Shown here: positions 1 through 7,336 of the stretch, piece after piece
Numbering within the stretch: position 1 is the stretch's first letter
How the letters are laid out: the number at the start of each line of letters is the position of its first letter
Assembly: GCA_013330825.1 (NCBI GenBank)
Contig: DUHN01000006.1
Span: forward strand, 3,919-24,995
Direction of reading: 5' to 3'
Origin: Candidatus Woesearchaeota archaeon
Lineage (GTDB): Archaea; Nanobdellota; Nanobdellia; Woesearchaeales; GW2011-AR4
Length of the DNA: 21,077 nt
Notes under the pieces: model-generated
What the model was told of the DNA's origin: nothing
The model's input: only the letters and a program-made list of their open reading frames with translations
The model's database searches: none
Translations under genes and position numbers: made by a program

Positions 1-13
1 TAAAAGAATAAGG

Positions 14-22
14 TTTATAAAT
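14..22 (+). promoter_or_regulatory. TATA box of the rpoE1 operon
   Basis: The palindromic core TTTATAAA followed by T lies about 25 bases before the rpoE1 ATG at 44. This is the usual archaeal TATA-to-start-site distance, so transcription would begin at or next to the start codon and the mRNA would be leaderless or nearly so. The purine-rich bases just upstream fit a BRE element. Confidence 0.7.
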
Positions 23-43
23 CGCCCTCCGCCCCCCAGAAGG

Positions 44-628
44 ATGTTCTATAAGCTGGAAGTCAAAGACCATATCAGGGTGCCCCCTGACACCTTCAAC
101 CTCCCCCTGGAGGAGGCGGTCGTCAAGCGCATCAAGAAGAAATACGACGGATTCATCTCGAAGGACCTGGGCATCGTGATCGATGTCTCCGGCGTCAAGG
201 AGATCGGTGAGGGCATCATCATCCCCGGGGACGGAGCATCGTACTATGAGGCGGTGTTCATCCTCCTCACGTTCAAGCCGGAGATGCAGGAAGTCGTGCT
301 CGGCAAGGTCCGGGACATCGCGGAATTCGGCGCCTTCATGAACCTCGGCCCCATCGAGGGCATGATCCACATCTCGCAGACCATGGACGATTTCGTGTCG
401 TTCAGCAAGGATAAGCACCTCACCGGCAAGGAGAGCAAGCGCGTCCTCAAGGTCGGGGACGTCTGCAGGGCGCGCATCATCGCCATCTCGTTCAGCGACC
501 CCCTCAACCCCAAGCTCGGCCTCACGATGAGGCAGCAGGGCCTCGGCAAGCTTGAGTGGGTCAAGGAAGACCAGTCCAAGAAAGCCCCCGCAGAGGAAGA
601 GAAGCCCACCAAGGAGAAGAAGAAATGA
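44..628 (+). CDS. rpoE1: DNA-directed RNA polymerase subunit E' (Rpo7)
   Basis: This is the archaeal Rpo7 subunit, the counterpart of eukaryotic RPB7. It forms the stalk of RNA polymerase with Rpo4 and helps open DNA and bind nascent RNA. The 194 residues show the N-terminal Rpo7 fold (begins MFYKLEVKDHIRVPP) in about the first 80 residues, then an S1/OB domain from about residue 82 (VVLGKVRDIAEFGAFMNLGP, then GMIHISQ). A lysine/glutamate-rich tail of about 20 residues follows. Length is normal for the family. The ATG at 44 matches the conserved family start and sits at leaderless distance from the TATA box. The stop overlaps the Spt4 start (ATGA), a classic archaeal arrangement. Confidence 0.96.
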   Translation: MFYKLEVKDHIRVPPDTFNLPLEEAVVKRIKKKYDGFISKDLGIVIDVSGVKEIGEGIIIPGDGASYYEAVFILLTFKPEMQEVVLGKVRDIAEFGAFMNLGPIEGMIHISQTMDDFVSFSKDKHLTGKESKRVLKVGDVCRARIIAISFSDPLNPKLGLTMRQQGLGKLEWVKEDQSKKAPAEEEKPTKEKKK

Positions 629-825
629 AGAAGAAAATCTGCAAGCGCTGCAAGTCCATCGTGGACGGGAACAAGTGCAACGACCCCGCGTGCCAGGGGC
701 TGCAGAGCGGCCAGGCGGCGCAGAGCTACAAGGGAAGGATATTCATCGTAGACGCGAACAAGTCACAGATTGCGAAGAAGATCGGCCTCCCCTACGCGGG
801 AGAATACGCCATCAAGGTGAGCTAG
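625..825 (+). CDS. spt4: Transcription elongation factor Spt4 (RpoE'')
   Basis: Spt4 is a small zinc protein that binds the NGN domain of Spt5 and supports processive transcription. The 66 residues hold a zinc ribbon with C6-x2-C9 and C18-x4-C23, then the Spt4 segment YKGRIFIVDANKSQIAKKIG and the ending GEYAIKV. I chose ATG 625, which overlaps the rpoE1 stop by four bases, over an upstream in-frame ATG at 556. The 556 start would add sequence inside rpoE1 with no family resemblance. The next gene begins one base after this stop, so the three genes are probably translated from one mRNA. Confidence 0.95.
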   Translation: MKKKICKRCKSIVDGNKCNDPACQGLQSGQAAQSYKGRIFIVDANKSQIAKKIGLPYAGEYAIKVS

Positions 826-826
826 C

Positions 827-1270
827 ATGGAACTCAGCATCTCGCAGAAGGACAAGGAACCTCTCCTCTCCAGGATGAGGGTGTGCGGCGAGCTGGCCTT
901 CGAATCCACGACGCCGTCCAATGCGGAAGTCCGGAAGGCCGTCGCTTCCTCGATCAAGGCGGACGAGAAGCTTGTTGTGGTGAGGAAGGTCCACAACTTC
1001 TTCGGCAGGCGCAAGGCCGCGTTCGAAGTATGCGTGTATGACGACGACAAGGCGATGGCCGCCATAGAGCCCGCACCAAAGAAGAAAGGCGGCGCGGCAG
1101 AGGCGCAGCCGGCCCCGGAGAAGAAAGAGGAACAGGCAACCCCCGAAAAGAAGGAAGAGAAAGCCGCGCCGGAAAAGAAAGAAGAGCCCAAGCACGCTCC
1201 TGAGAATAAAGAAGCCAAGCCTGCAGAGGAGAAGCAAGAAGCCAAGGCCGCAGGGGAGAAGAAGGAGTAA
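827..1270 (+). CDS. rps24e: Small ribosomal subunit protein S24e
   Basis: S24e is an archaeal/eukaryotic protein of the small ribosomal subunit. The first ~85 residues carry the family core, including LLSRMRV, the TTPSNAEVRKAVA segment and VVVRKVHNFFGRRKAAFEVCVYDD. Residues from about 85 to 147 form an unusual low-complexity tail made of Pro-Glu-Lys-Lys and Ala repeats (PEKKEE-type units), well beyond the usual end of the family. The tail is probably disordered and surface-exposed. The gene starts one base after the spt4 stop and ends three bases before rps27ae. Confidence 0.93.
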   Translation: MELSISQKDKEPLLSRMRVCGELAFESTTPSNAEVRKAVASSIKADEKLVVVRKVHNFFGRRKAAFEVCVYDDDKAMAAIEPAPKKKGGAAEAQPAPEKKEEQATPEKKEEKAAPEKKEEPKHAPENKEAKPAEEKQEAKAAGEKKE

Positions 1271-1273
1271 GCC

Positions 1274-1477
1274 ATGGCAGCACCGGCAAAAGGCGGAAAA
1301 CCAGCGGCAAAGGGCAAGAGCTATGCCGTCCGCAACGTCTTCGAGAAGCAGGGCGACAAGCTGGCGCAGAAGAACAAGACCTGCCCGAAGTGCGGCCCGG
1401 GGATGTATCTGGCGGCGCACAAGGACCGCGTGTACTGCGGCCACTGCCATTATACTGAATTTCTAGGAAAGAAATAA
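1274..1477 (+). CDS. rps27ae: Small ribosomal subunit protein S27ae
   Basis: S27ae is a zinc-ribbon protein of the archaeal small ribosomal subunit; in eukaryotes it is made as a ubiquitin fusion. The 67 residues end in a zinc ribbon: CPKCG at residues 37-41 and CGHCHYTEF near the C terminus. The N-terminal ~20 residues are a basic Ala/Lys/Gly-rich extension. The order rpoE1-spt4-rps24e-rps27ae is a known archaeal neighbourhood, and the three-base gap to rps24e supports one operon. Confidence 0.94.
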   Translation: MAAPAKGGKPAAKGKSYAVRNVFEKQGDKLAQKNKTCPKCGPGMYLAAHKDRVYCGHCHYTEFLGKK

Positions 1478-1498
1478 GAACAGAGTGTTTCTCCCCGT

Positions 1499-2476
1499 AT
1501 GGCCATGGATATAGGTCAAAAAGTCGGCTCACTTGCTGCTTACTATGCTCCTGTGCAGGGCATCATCAGCTACGCTTCTGCCCAGGCAGTCCGGATTGAA
1601 GAACGACTTTGGGAATGGCACACCCGGAGGGATCCGACCGCGCATTCCTTTAACTACCGCATTTCTGGAGTATATGGATGCGCAAACAGCGGAGACCCTT
1701 CCAAGACCTTCGTTCGCTACAAGCTTGCCTCAGAAGACACTTACCGCGGCATGGGCAGGGAGCGGCGGCTGCGGCACGCTGGCGCCAGAGTGGTTGACGC
1801 CCTCATTGAGGACGTCCAAAACCATTTAAAATCGGATGACGCGCGCAAAGCACAGACGCAATACTCCTTTCATATCAGTCAATGTGAAGAAGTCGGTCTG
1901 GACACCAAGAAAATAAAAAGCCTGAGCGTGCCTATCGTTGATGCATACATCACAACGGCAGTCCACCATATCGGAAAAAAGAGCAGCATCCACTCCTCCA
2001 TCAGTTTTCACTTCGGCGCGATGTTTGCCAAAGACGCGGGCTGGACGGAGGAGCGGCTTGCCGGCCTGTATGACCGAATCATCTCCATCCATGCCGAGCA
2101 TGGCGCGGAATACCTGAAAAAAGAGCACGTGGATGCCGCGCAGGACATCTACAGGCGAGGAAAACACTTTCTGGATGAGTTCGGCGGGAATAAGGACATC
2201 CTTAAAGGCTTTGCCGTCTCCCTCTTCAACTATTATGCGCAGCAGGCACACGCGATGCTCGACAGATCCTTCTCCGACCCCGGAGCAAGGGGATCCATGC
2301 AGGAATACGTCAAGGTCATGTGGCCATCGGTGAACATGAAGAAGATTCTTGATGGAGGATTGATTGATGACGCCGGCGAACTCGGCCGACTGGAGAGACG
2401 AATGGCGGCGCAGATGACGGATATCGTCATCAAGGAGATTCCAGAGGAGTACAGGGTCCCGATAAAACTCCAATAA
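1499..2476 (+). CDS. Hypothetical protein, unrecognised family
   Basis: I do not recognise this 325-residue protein. It looks soluble and mostly helical, with no signal peptide, transmembrane span or obvious metal or nucleotide motif. Many charged and aromatic residues are spread along it. Two stretches, around residues 155-175 (ITTAVHHIGKKSSIHSS) and 205-215, are rich in His and Ser. It starts 21 bases after rps27ae with no clear Shine-Dalgarno sequence. A TATA-like ATTATACT at about 1449-1456, inside the end of rps27ae, could give it its own promoter. The start may instead be ATG 1505. It converges on the TrmB-like gene with a 23-base gap. The long intact frame makes a real gene likely. Confidence 0.75.
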   Translation: MAMDIGQKVGSLAAYYAPVQGIISYASAQAVRIEERLWEWHTRRDPTAHSFNYRISGVYGCANSGDPSKTFVRYKLASEDTYRGMGRERRLRHAGARVVDALIEDVQNHLKSDDARKAQTQYSFHISQCEEVGLDTKKIKSLSVPIVDAYITTAVHHIGKKSSIHSSISFHFGAMFAKDAGWTEERLAGLYDRIISIHAEHGAEYLKKEHVDAAQDIYRRGKHFLDEFGGNKDILKGFAVSLFNYYAQQAHAMLDRSFSDPGARGSMQEYVKVMWPSVNMKKILDGGLIDDAGELGRLERRMAAQMTDIVIKEIPEEYRVPIKLQ

Positions 2477-2499
2477 TCGTGCAAAATCCATCGAGTATG

Positions 2500-3618
2500 T
2501 TACCTTTTTTCCGCCTTCTCCCACAACAGCTCGAAATGCTTCCTGTAGGCGGCAATCGTCTCCCTGTTCCTGTTCACGATGACCTTGAAGGATTTCTCCG
2601 TGTAGATGAATGTGGCAATCATGTGGTCGGAGAGCGTCATGCATGCCGGCCCGCAGATGTCCTTGCCCAGAAACCTCACCTCAAAATTCTCCCATTGCCG
2701 CATCCTTGCCTGAAAATAATCCTTTGACTTTTTGTCATCATAGGAAATCACCCTCGACAGGATGCTGTTCTTCAGCCGGACCTTGTGCCATTCGTCGCTC
2801 CTCCTCTTCCCATAGACCTCGGCCAATGCCCGGGAATAGCCGATCCCCAGAAAAACGCTGCTCTTCTTCTCCACCAGCTCGAAAAACGCCTCCAGGATGC
2901 CGTCAACACCGGAATAGATCCTGATTTCCCTGTTCCAGATGGCGTTGAAGAACGAGACAGTATCCTTGGCGATTTCGCCGCTTTCGATGTGGATCGCCAC
3001 TGGCACGTCCGCCCACAACACAATGATCACCTTGTTCCCGAACGTGAAGGTGGTGATGGACGACCTTTCCTCTTCCGGAAGGACGTCCATTTCTGCAAGC
3101 TCCATCCTCACCTCTTCATTCGACAGGATCTTGAGCGGGATTTTCCCCTTGACCCTCCTTGCATCCCATATCTCATAGAAAGATCCCATGATTTCCCGAA
3201 ACCGGGCCATCGTCCCGTGGACATACACGGACTGCCCCTCCTTCAAGACAAGGTTCAACGCGGCCCGCACACCGTTCTTCGATGAGAAAACCTTGACATC
3301 CGGCCCCGCATGCGGAGGCGCCCTCAGCTTCTCCAGGTCCGGAAGGACAGCCCTGACCTGCTCCTGCTTCTCCTCAAGCATCGCAAGAAGCTGGCCGGGC
3401 TCCGCGGCCTTGAAGTACTTCTTGCTGTCCTTGACGACATAGCTCGCCAATCCCGAGCCCAGGAGCTTTTTCAGGCGGTCGTAGGTGAATGTCCTGTTCG
3501 TGTCCGTCCTCTTCGCGAGTTCGCTTGCCGTGGCCTCTCCGGAGGTGAGCAGCGTCACATAGAGCCTGACTTCCGCCTCGGTCAGGCCGAAACTCTGCAA
3601 TACCTGCTCTTTGTCCAT
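2500..3618 (-). CDS. TrmB-family transcriptional regulator with duplicated sensor region
   Basis: TrmB-type regulators are archaeal winged-helix proteins that often sense sugars or other metabolites. Residues 1-70 form the winged helix (LTEAEVRLYVTLL, then ASELAKRTDTNRTFTYDRLK), followed by a short coiled-coil linker at about 75-100. The C-terminal part reads as two diverged copies of the same phospholipase-D-like TrmB module. Copy one spans about 107-229 (VKVFSSKNGVRAALN to VSFFNAIW); copy two spans about 231-366 (IRIYSGVDGILEAFF to YRKHFELLW). At 372 residues it is longer than one-module relatives. It is divergent from the PpnP/PLP pair, so it may control that unit; the ligand is unknown. 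Confidence 0.85.
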   Translation of the reverse strand: MDKEQVLQSFGLTEAEVRLYVTLLTSGEATASELAKRTDTNRTFTYDRLKKLLGSGLASYVVKDSKKYFKAAEPGQLLAMLEEKQEQVRAVLPDLEKLRAPPHAGPDVKVFSSKNGVRAALNLVLKEGQSVYVHGTMARFREIMGSFYEIWDARRVKGKIPLKILSNEEVRMELAEMDVLPEEERSSITTFTFGNKVIIVLWADVPVAIHIESGEIAKDTVSFFNAIWNREIRIYSGVDGILEAFFELVEKKSSVFLGIGYSRALAEVYGKRRSDEWHKVRLKNSILSRVISYDDKKSKDYFQARMRQWENFEVRFLGKDICGPACMTLSDHMIATFIYTEKSFKVIVNRNRETIAAYRKHFELLWEKAEKR

Positions 3619-3640
3619 CAGCTGTTCTGAGGAGGCCCTC

Positions 3641-3650
3641 TTTTTAATAA
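3641..3650 (-). promoter_or_regulatory. TATA box of the TrmB-like regulator gene
   Basis: On the minus strand this reads TTATTAAAAA and is centred about 28 bases before the ATG at 3618. No Shine-Dalgarno sequence stands between, so a leaderless transcript is likely. Confidence 0.5.
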
Positions 3651-3670
3651 TGTCGTTTTATTTCAAGACA
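3651..3670. promoter_or_regulatory. Candidate operator in the divergent promoter region
   Basis: TGTC at 3651-3654 and GACA at 3667-3670 form an inverted repeat with half-site centres 16 bases apart and an AT-rich middle. It directly abuts the TATA box of the regulator gene and lies between the two divergent genes, where an autoregulating TrmB-type protein would bind. Only the four outer bases per half-site are clearly symmetric, so this is tentative. Confidence 0.3.
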
Positions 3671-3676
3671 ACATAG

Positions 3677-3686
3677 ATTATTATAG
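3677..3686 (+). promoter_or_regulatory. Candidate TATA box of the ppnP-like unit
   Basis: The AT-rich element GATTATTATA lies about 38 bases before ATG 3720. It would place transcription start near 3708 and leave room for the Shine-Dalgarno GGTGAT at 3710-3715. A second TATA-like stretch at 3693-3699 is possible, so the exact box is uncertain. Confidence 0.35.
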
Positions 3687-3719
3687 GAAACATTATATTG
3701 CTACTATTTGGTGATTACA

Positions 3720-4103
3720 ATGAATACCCCCGTACCGTTTCAGACGACAAAGCCGGACATCAGCGCACTGAGGGCGCGATACCCTTCACTGGCGGAATTG
3801 CTGCACGGGAAATTTGCAGACAAGCCGAATGTGTACGAGTTCCCGCAAGGAACCGTGGTGAGCTGGGAGCTGCTCCAGGGCAAACCGAAGAACCCGACCT
3901 ATGGAAGAGTTCCTCCCGGAAAATATGAATTTCCCACGAGCCATACTGAGGAAGTAACCGTCCTTGAGGGGGACCTGGAGGCAAGGATCGGCGATGCCAC
4001 GTGCCGGGCCGGGCCACTCCAAAAAATAACTGCGCCCCCCAACACCATCCTCCGCCTTGACGTGAAGGAGGGTCCCGTGCACTACTTTTGCGAATACAGG
4101 TGA
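3720..4103 (+). CDS. ppnP: PpnP-like pyrimidine/purine nucleoside phosphorylase (DUF1255 cupin)
   Basis: PpnP enzymes phosphorolyse nucleosides to the free base and ribose 1-phosphate. The C-terminal ~75 residues align by eye with the family. The segment GKYEFPTSHTEEVTVLEGDL matches the family pattern of an Glu-Glu-Met-Thr-Val cupin strand, and the end VHYFCEYR matches the usual YLCRYL-type terminus. At 127 residues it is longer than the ~95-residue bacterial enzyme because of an N-terminal extension of about 30 residues. ATG 3720 is preferred over upstream TTG/GTG codons because GGTGAT lies just before it. The next gene follows after two bases, so the pair is co-transcribed. Activity is inferred from family resemblance. 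Confidence 0.78.
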   Translation: MNTPVPFQTTKPDISALRARYPSLAELLHGKFADKPNVYEFPQGTVVSWELLQGKPKNPTYGRVPPGKYEFPTSHTEEVTVLEGDLEARIGDATCRAGPLQKITAPPNTILRLDVKEGPVHYFCEYR

Positions 4104-4105
4104 CC

Positions 4106-5227
4106 ATGGCGCTGACACCGGCAAGGATACGCAGATACAAAAATATGGACTCTCTCATAGGCAACACGCCGCTCGTGAAATATGCGGGAGAGGTGCCGAA
4201 CGGAAACGCCGTCTGCATCAAGAGGGAATGCGACAACCCGTTCGGAAGCCATTACGACCGCGTCTATCTGGCATTGTTCAGGGAATTCGAGGCGAACAGA
4301 GGACTGACGGCGGAGACTCCCGTCATGGAGACCTCCTCGGGGACCGCTGCCGTCTCTTTCGTCGGCGTGGGCGAGGCGCTCGGCTTCGAGAATTTCCACG
4401 TCGCCATCCCGCAGGGAATCGATTCCACCATCAGCGACCTGCTCGGCGTCCCGGAAGGCCGAGAGATGCCGAAGCCTGACTACCTCAAGGACACCGTCGC
4501 GCGCATCGTGGAAGGGAAACGGGCAACCGTCTACTTCACCCCAGAGCAGGACTACGTCAATGGCTTTCCTGATTTCATCAAGCGCTTCCTCCCGAGGAAC
4601 AGGGATGTCGCGTTCCTCAACCATTCCATGGACCGGCAGCGGGGAGGGCCCGCGTACGCGAACAACGAGACATCACTCTCCGCGCTGGAAGGGATCACGC
4701 GCGAGGCGCAGCAACAGATCCCCATCGGCATCTACATGCCCGCTGTCGGGAACGGCTCTTCCGTCCTCGGGCCGGCGCGGGCGCTTTCCGAAGAATCCCT
4801 TATCATCCCTTTCGAGTCTGTCCAGTCCGCCGTGCTCTATGACCGACTCTACCCGGGCAGATACCAAAAACGATTTGGAATAGAGCCGGGAACATTGCCC
4901 AAACACAAATTGCGCGGAACAAGCTACCAGGGCATTGATTTTCCCCACATCAGGAGCGCCGTCACCCAGGGCATCATCGATGATGTCGTCCTCATCGGCG
5001 ACCGGTGGCTTGACGCCGCCTATCACCAAATGACGGGAAAAGACGAGACGGCATCTTTGCCCCATTGGGATCAGGAATTTCCCGGATGCGGGGAATACGG
5101 GCGGTCAACACGGGCAGGGATAGCTGCCGCATTGGACGTCGCGAAAACATGTCACGGAAAGAACATCCTCGTCATCGCCTATGATAAGGCAGACCGCTAT
5201 GACAAATGGCCAATCATCCCCAAATGA
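4106..5227 (+). CDS. Fold-type II PLP-enzyme homologue lacking the cofactor lysine
   Basis: The 373 residues have the layout of the cysteine synthase/threonine synthase superfamily. They show LIGNTPLVKY at 17-26, the substrate loop ETSSGTAAVSF at 75-85, a glycine-type phosphate loop GNGSSVLG at 215-222, and a C-terminal STRAGIAAALDVAK segment. The motif that normally reads Gly-Ser-x-Lys-Asp-Arg is GSHYDR (47-52), so Tyr50 replaces the Schiff-base lysine. The loop asparagine is also replaced (Thr80). It may be a non-PLP enzyme, a regulatory pseudoenzyme or a new chemistry. ATG 4106 was chosen over TTG 4088. It is coupled to the ppnP-like gene and ends flush against a convergent gene. Confidence 0.8.
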   Translation: MALTPARIRRYKNMDSLIGNTPLVKYAGEVPNGNAVCIKRECDNPFGSHYDRVYLALFREFEANRGLTAETPVMETSSGTAAVSFVGVGEALGFENFHVAIPQGIDSTISDLLGVPEGREMPKPDYLKDTVARIVEGKRATVYFTPEQDYVNGFPDFIKRFLPRNRDVAFLNHSMDRQRGGPAYANNETSLSALEGITREAQQQIPIGIYMPAVGNGSSVLGPARALSEESLIIPFESVQSAVLYDRLYPGRYQKRFGIEPGTLPKHKLRGTSYQGIDFPHIRSAVTQGIIDDVVLIGDRWLDAAYHQMTGKDETASLPHWDQEFPGCGEYGRSTRAGIAAALDVAKTCHGKNILVIAYDKADRYDKWPIIPK

Positions 5228-6094
5228 CTACTTGCCCCTCATCGCCTTCTGGAAAATAAGCAGATCCTCATTGGTCAATTTCTTCTTCGACTTTATCTTC
5301 TCCTCGACTGATTTCTGCAGGTCGTCGAGGCTCTGCCGCTCCCTCTGCTGGCGCGACCTGGACCTCTCCGCGTCCATCGCGTCAAGCTGTGCCTTGATCT
5401 TGTCCGTCTCCACGAGTTCGGCCTTGAGCCTGGCGTACTCCTCCGAGAACTGCTTCTTGAACCCGAGGAATTTCTGGAGGGCTTCCTTCTCCTCGGGCTT
5501 CAGCTCGTCAATCTGCTTCGCAAGGGCAACAACCTGCTCATGGACCTTCTGGCTCTCGCCTGCCTTGTGGACGACGAGGAGATGGTACGACTCCGCCTCC
5601 TTGCCGAGGTCGTGCGCCTTCTCCCGCTTGTCGCGCTGCTCCTTCGCGGCCTGCTTCGCCTCGACGATGAGGGCATAGTCCTTCTTCAGCGCCCTCATCT
5701 TCACCATGAGCCGCTTCTCCTTCTCGAAGGAGATGCCCCCTGTCTCGATGGTGGTCTCGATCCTGTCCATCTGGGCCCTGATGGCCCCCGGATTGATGCG
5801 CAGGATATCCCTGTCGATGGGCGGCCCCTTCTCCGGGGGAACGGCCGCCTTCAGCTCCTTCTGGGTGGAATCGCGCTTCTGCTTCAGCCCCCTGACATCC
5901 TTGGTCAGCGAGTCGCGCTTCTCCTTAAGGTCCCTGATCTGCCGGATGAGCCCCTTGATCCGGGAAGAGAAAGAATTCTTCGCCGAGAACCACTGCTCTT
6001 TTTCCTTGTCGATGGCGTCGAGCTTCTGGCGCATCTCCGCTATCTTCGCCTTACGCTCGCGCAGAGCTGAAACTAGCTCCTGTGGTGTTGTCAT
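5228..6094 (-). CDS. Archaeal coiled-coil protein (COG1340-like)
   Basis: This 288-residue protein is almost entirely charged heptad-like helix, rich in Lys, Glu, Arg, Gln and Asp. A short Pro/Gly break near residues 85-100 (VPPEKGPPIDRDILRINPGAI) and a second near 195-200 separate the coiled-coil arms. The overall design matches the uncharacterised archaeal coiled-coil family COG1340, whose role is unknown. There is no signal peptide or membrane span. It follows rpl12 on the same strand, 53 bases away, with a purine-rich GAGGA before the start, so it may belong to the ribosomal-protein transcript. Its stop abuts the stop of the convergent PLP-like gene with no gap. Confidence 0.78.
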   Translation of the reverse strand: MTTPQELVSALRERKAKIAEMRQKLDAIDKEKEQWFSAKNSFSSRIKGLIRQIRDLKEKRDSLTKDVRGLKQKRDSTQKELKAAVPPEKGPPIDRDILRINPGAIRAQMDRIETTIETGGISFEKEKRLMVKMRALKKDYALIVEAKQAAKEQRDKREKAHDLGKEAESYHLLVVHKAGESQKVHEQVVALAKQIDELKPEEKEALQKFLGFKKQFSEEYARLKAELVETDKIKAQLDAMDAERSRSRQQRERQSLDDLQKSVEEKIKSKKKLTNEDLLIFQKAMRGK

Positions 6095-6147
6095 AGGTCC
6101 TCGACTCCGGTGCGTGCGACATGCTCAAAAGGAAAAAACAGGGGAGC

Positions 6148-6462
6148 CTATCCGAACAATGCTCCCAGGCCAGCCGCGGCGGACTCCTCGGATTTCTTTT
6201 CTTCCTCGGCCTTCTTCTTCTCGTCCGCCTTGCTGTCCGCTTTCCCTTCCGATGCTGCCGCGGGCGCTGCCGCCACTGCCACCGGCATGGCCGCCTTCTC
6301 GACTGCCTCGTCGATGTTGACTCCCTCGAGCGCGGCGACAAGCGCCTTCGCCCTGGCTTCATCCACCTTGACGCCGGCAGCCTCCAAGACCTTCTTGACA
6401 GACGCCTCGTCCACCTTGTGCCCTGCCTTGTGCAGGAGCATCGCAGCATAGATGTATTCCAT
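6148..6462 (-). CDS. rpl12: Large ribosomal subunit protein P1/L12 (archaeal stalk)
   Basis: Archaeal L12 dimers form the flexible ribosomal stalk that recruits translation factors. The 104 residues start with [14 protein letters not shown] (dimerisation helices). They continue with an Ala-rich hinge and a Lys/Glu-rich acidic linker, and end in GLGALFG, the factor-binding tail typical of archaeal and eukaryotic P proteins. A strong GGAGG-type ribosome binding site precedes the ATG. The gene lies 24 bases downstream of rplP0 in the usual L1-P0-L12 order. Confidence 0.95.
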   Translation of the reverse strand: MEYIYAAMLLHKAGHKVDEASVKKVLEAAGVKVDEARAKALVAALEGVNIDEAVEKAAMPVAVAAAPAAASEGKADSKADEKKKAEEEKKSEESAAAGLGALFG

Positions 6463-6486
6463 GGTTGTTTCCTCCGTTAGTATGAC

Positions 6487-7335
6487 TTATAGTTTTGTTG
6501 CCTGCTTGAGCCCGAGCATTCCCCGGTGGGCCTTTGCGATGATGTCTGGCATGATGTCCCTCTCGAAGATGCACCGCGCCCTGCCCAGGGCCCTGGCGTC
6601 GTTGGACGCCCTGCCGATTAGGTGCTTCATGGTCATCTTGGTCGGATATGCCGCGAACATGGCGAGATTGAACGACCAGCGCGAGGCGTTGGACAGCCTG
6701 CCGAGGTATTCCCTGTCATCGACGCTGAGGATGTCCCTCTGGTAGATGATGCCGTTCTCGTAGACCGCGGTGAGGTCGAGGCCGACTTCCATGGGCTGGA
6801 TGCCCAGCCTCGCCAGGATCTCCGCGACCTTCGGCTTGATCTTCTCCCCGGACTTCGCGACCACCGTGTCCGCCTTGACCGCGACCTTGCCGCCTTCCAC
6901 CCCTGCCTTGACGCCGATGGCGCCGAACTCGCCGATGACCGGGCCGGGAGCGAACGGCGTCGGGCCGGCGGGAATGATGATGTCCCTCGGCGCGGTCTGG
7001 CCTGCCTTCGCGGGCGCGGGGGACTTGTTCTGCCTCAATGTCCTGCTGAGCGAGAACGGATTCCCCCTGGTGAGGATGAGCGCGGGCATGCCGTACAGGT
7101 ACTGCTCGAGCTGCTCGATGCCGGGCTTCGCCGCCTTCGCCTGCTCGATCGCGATTTTGATGAGCCTCCTCTTGGTCATCACCATCTCCACGGAGCCGCG
7201 GAGCTTTGCCCTCATGGTCTGCAACTGGGGAGCGGGCAGGTTCTCCATGTTGACCGCGCCGATGATGGGATAGTCCTGCAGCAGCTTCACGATCTTGGCT
7301 ACGACTTCCTTCTTGTAGGGTGCGACGTGGGCCAT
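6487..7335 (-). CDS. rplP0: Large ribosomal subunit protein P0 (L10e), short form
   Basis: P0 anchors L12 dimers to 23S rRNA. The 282 residues contain the rRNA-binding domain (VAPYKKEVVAKIVKLLQDYP, MVMTKRRLIKIAIEQ) and the inserted domain around 110-185 (AGPTPFAPGPVIGEFGAIG). The stalk-spine start FNLAMFAAYPTK is followed by two helices. The protein then ends at KQATKL. The third L12-binding helix, the acidic linker and the GLGALFG tail usual in archaeal P0 are missing. The gene starts one base after the rpl1 stop. No frameshift is visible: rpl12 begins shortly afterwards with its own ribosome binding site. Confidence 0.94.
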   Translation of the reverse strand: MAHVAPYKKEVVAKIVKLLQDYPIIGAVNMENLPAPQLQTMRAKLRGSVEMVMTKRRLIKIAIEQAKAAKPGIEQLEQYLYGMPALILTRGNPFSLSRTLRQNKSPAPAKAGQTAPRDIIIPAGPTPFAPGPVIGEFGAIGVKAGVEGGKVAVKADTVVAKSGEKIKPKVAEILARLGIQPMEVGLDLTAVYENGIIYQRDILSVDDREYLGRLSNASRWSFNLAMFAAYPTKMTMKHLIGRASNDARALGRARCIFERDIMPDIIAKAHRGMLGLKQATKL

Positions 7336-7336
7336 G

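Noticed and set aside
763..1532. Long minus-strand frames opposite rps24e and rps27ae
   Set aside because: They are Ser/Ala/Phe- or Arg-rich shadows of the high-GC, repeat-rich ribosomal genes and have no domain or promoter support.
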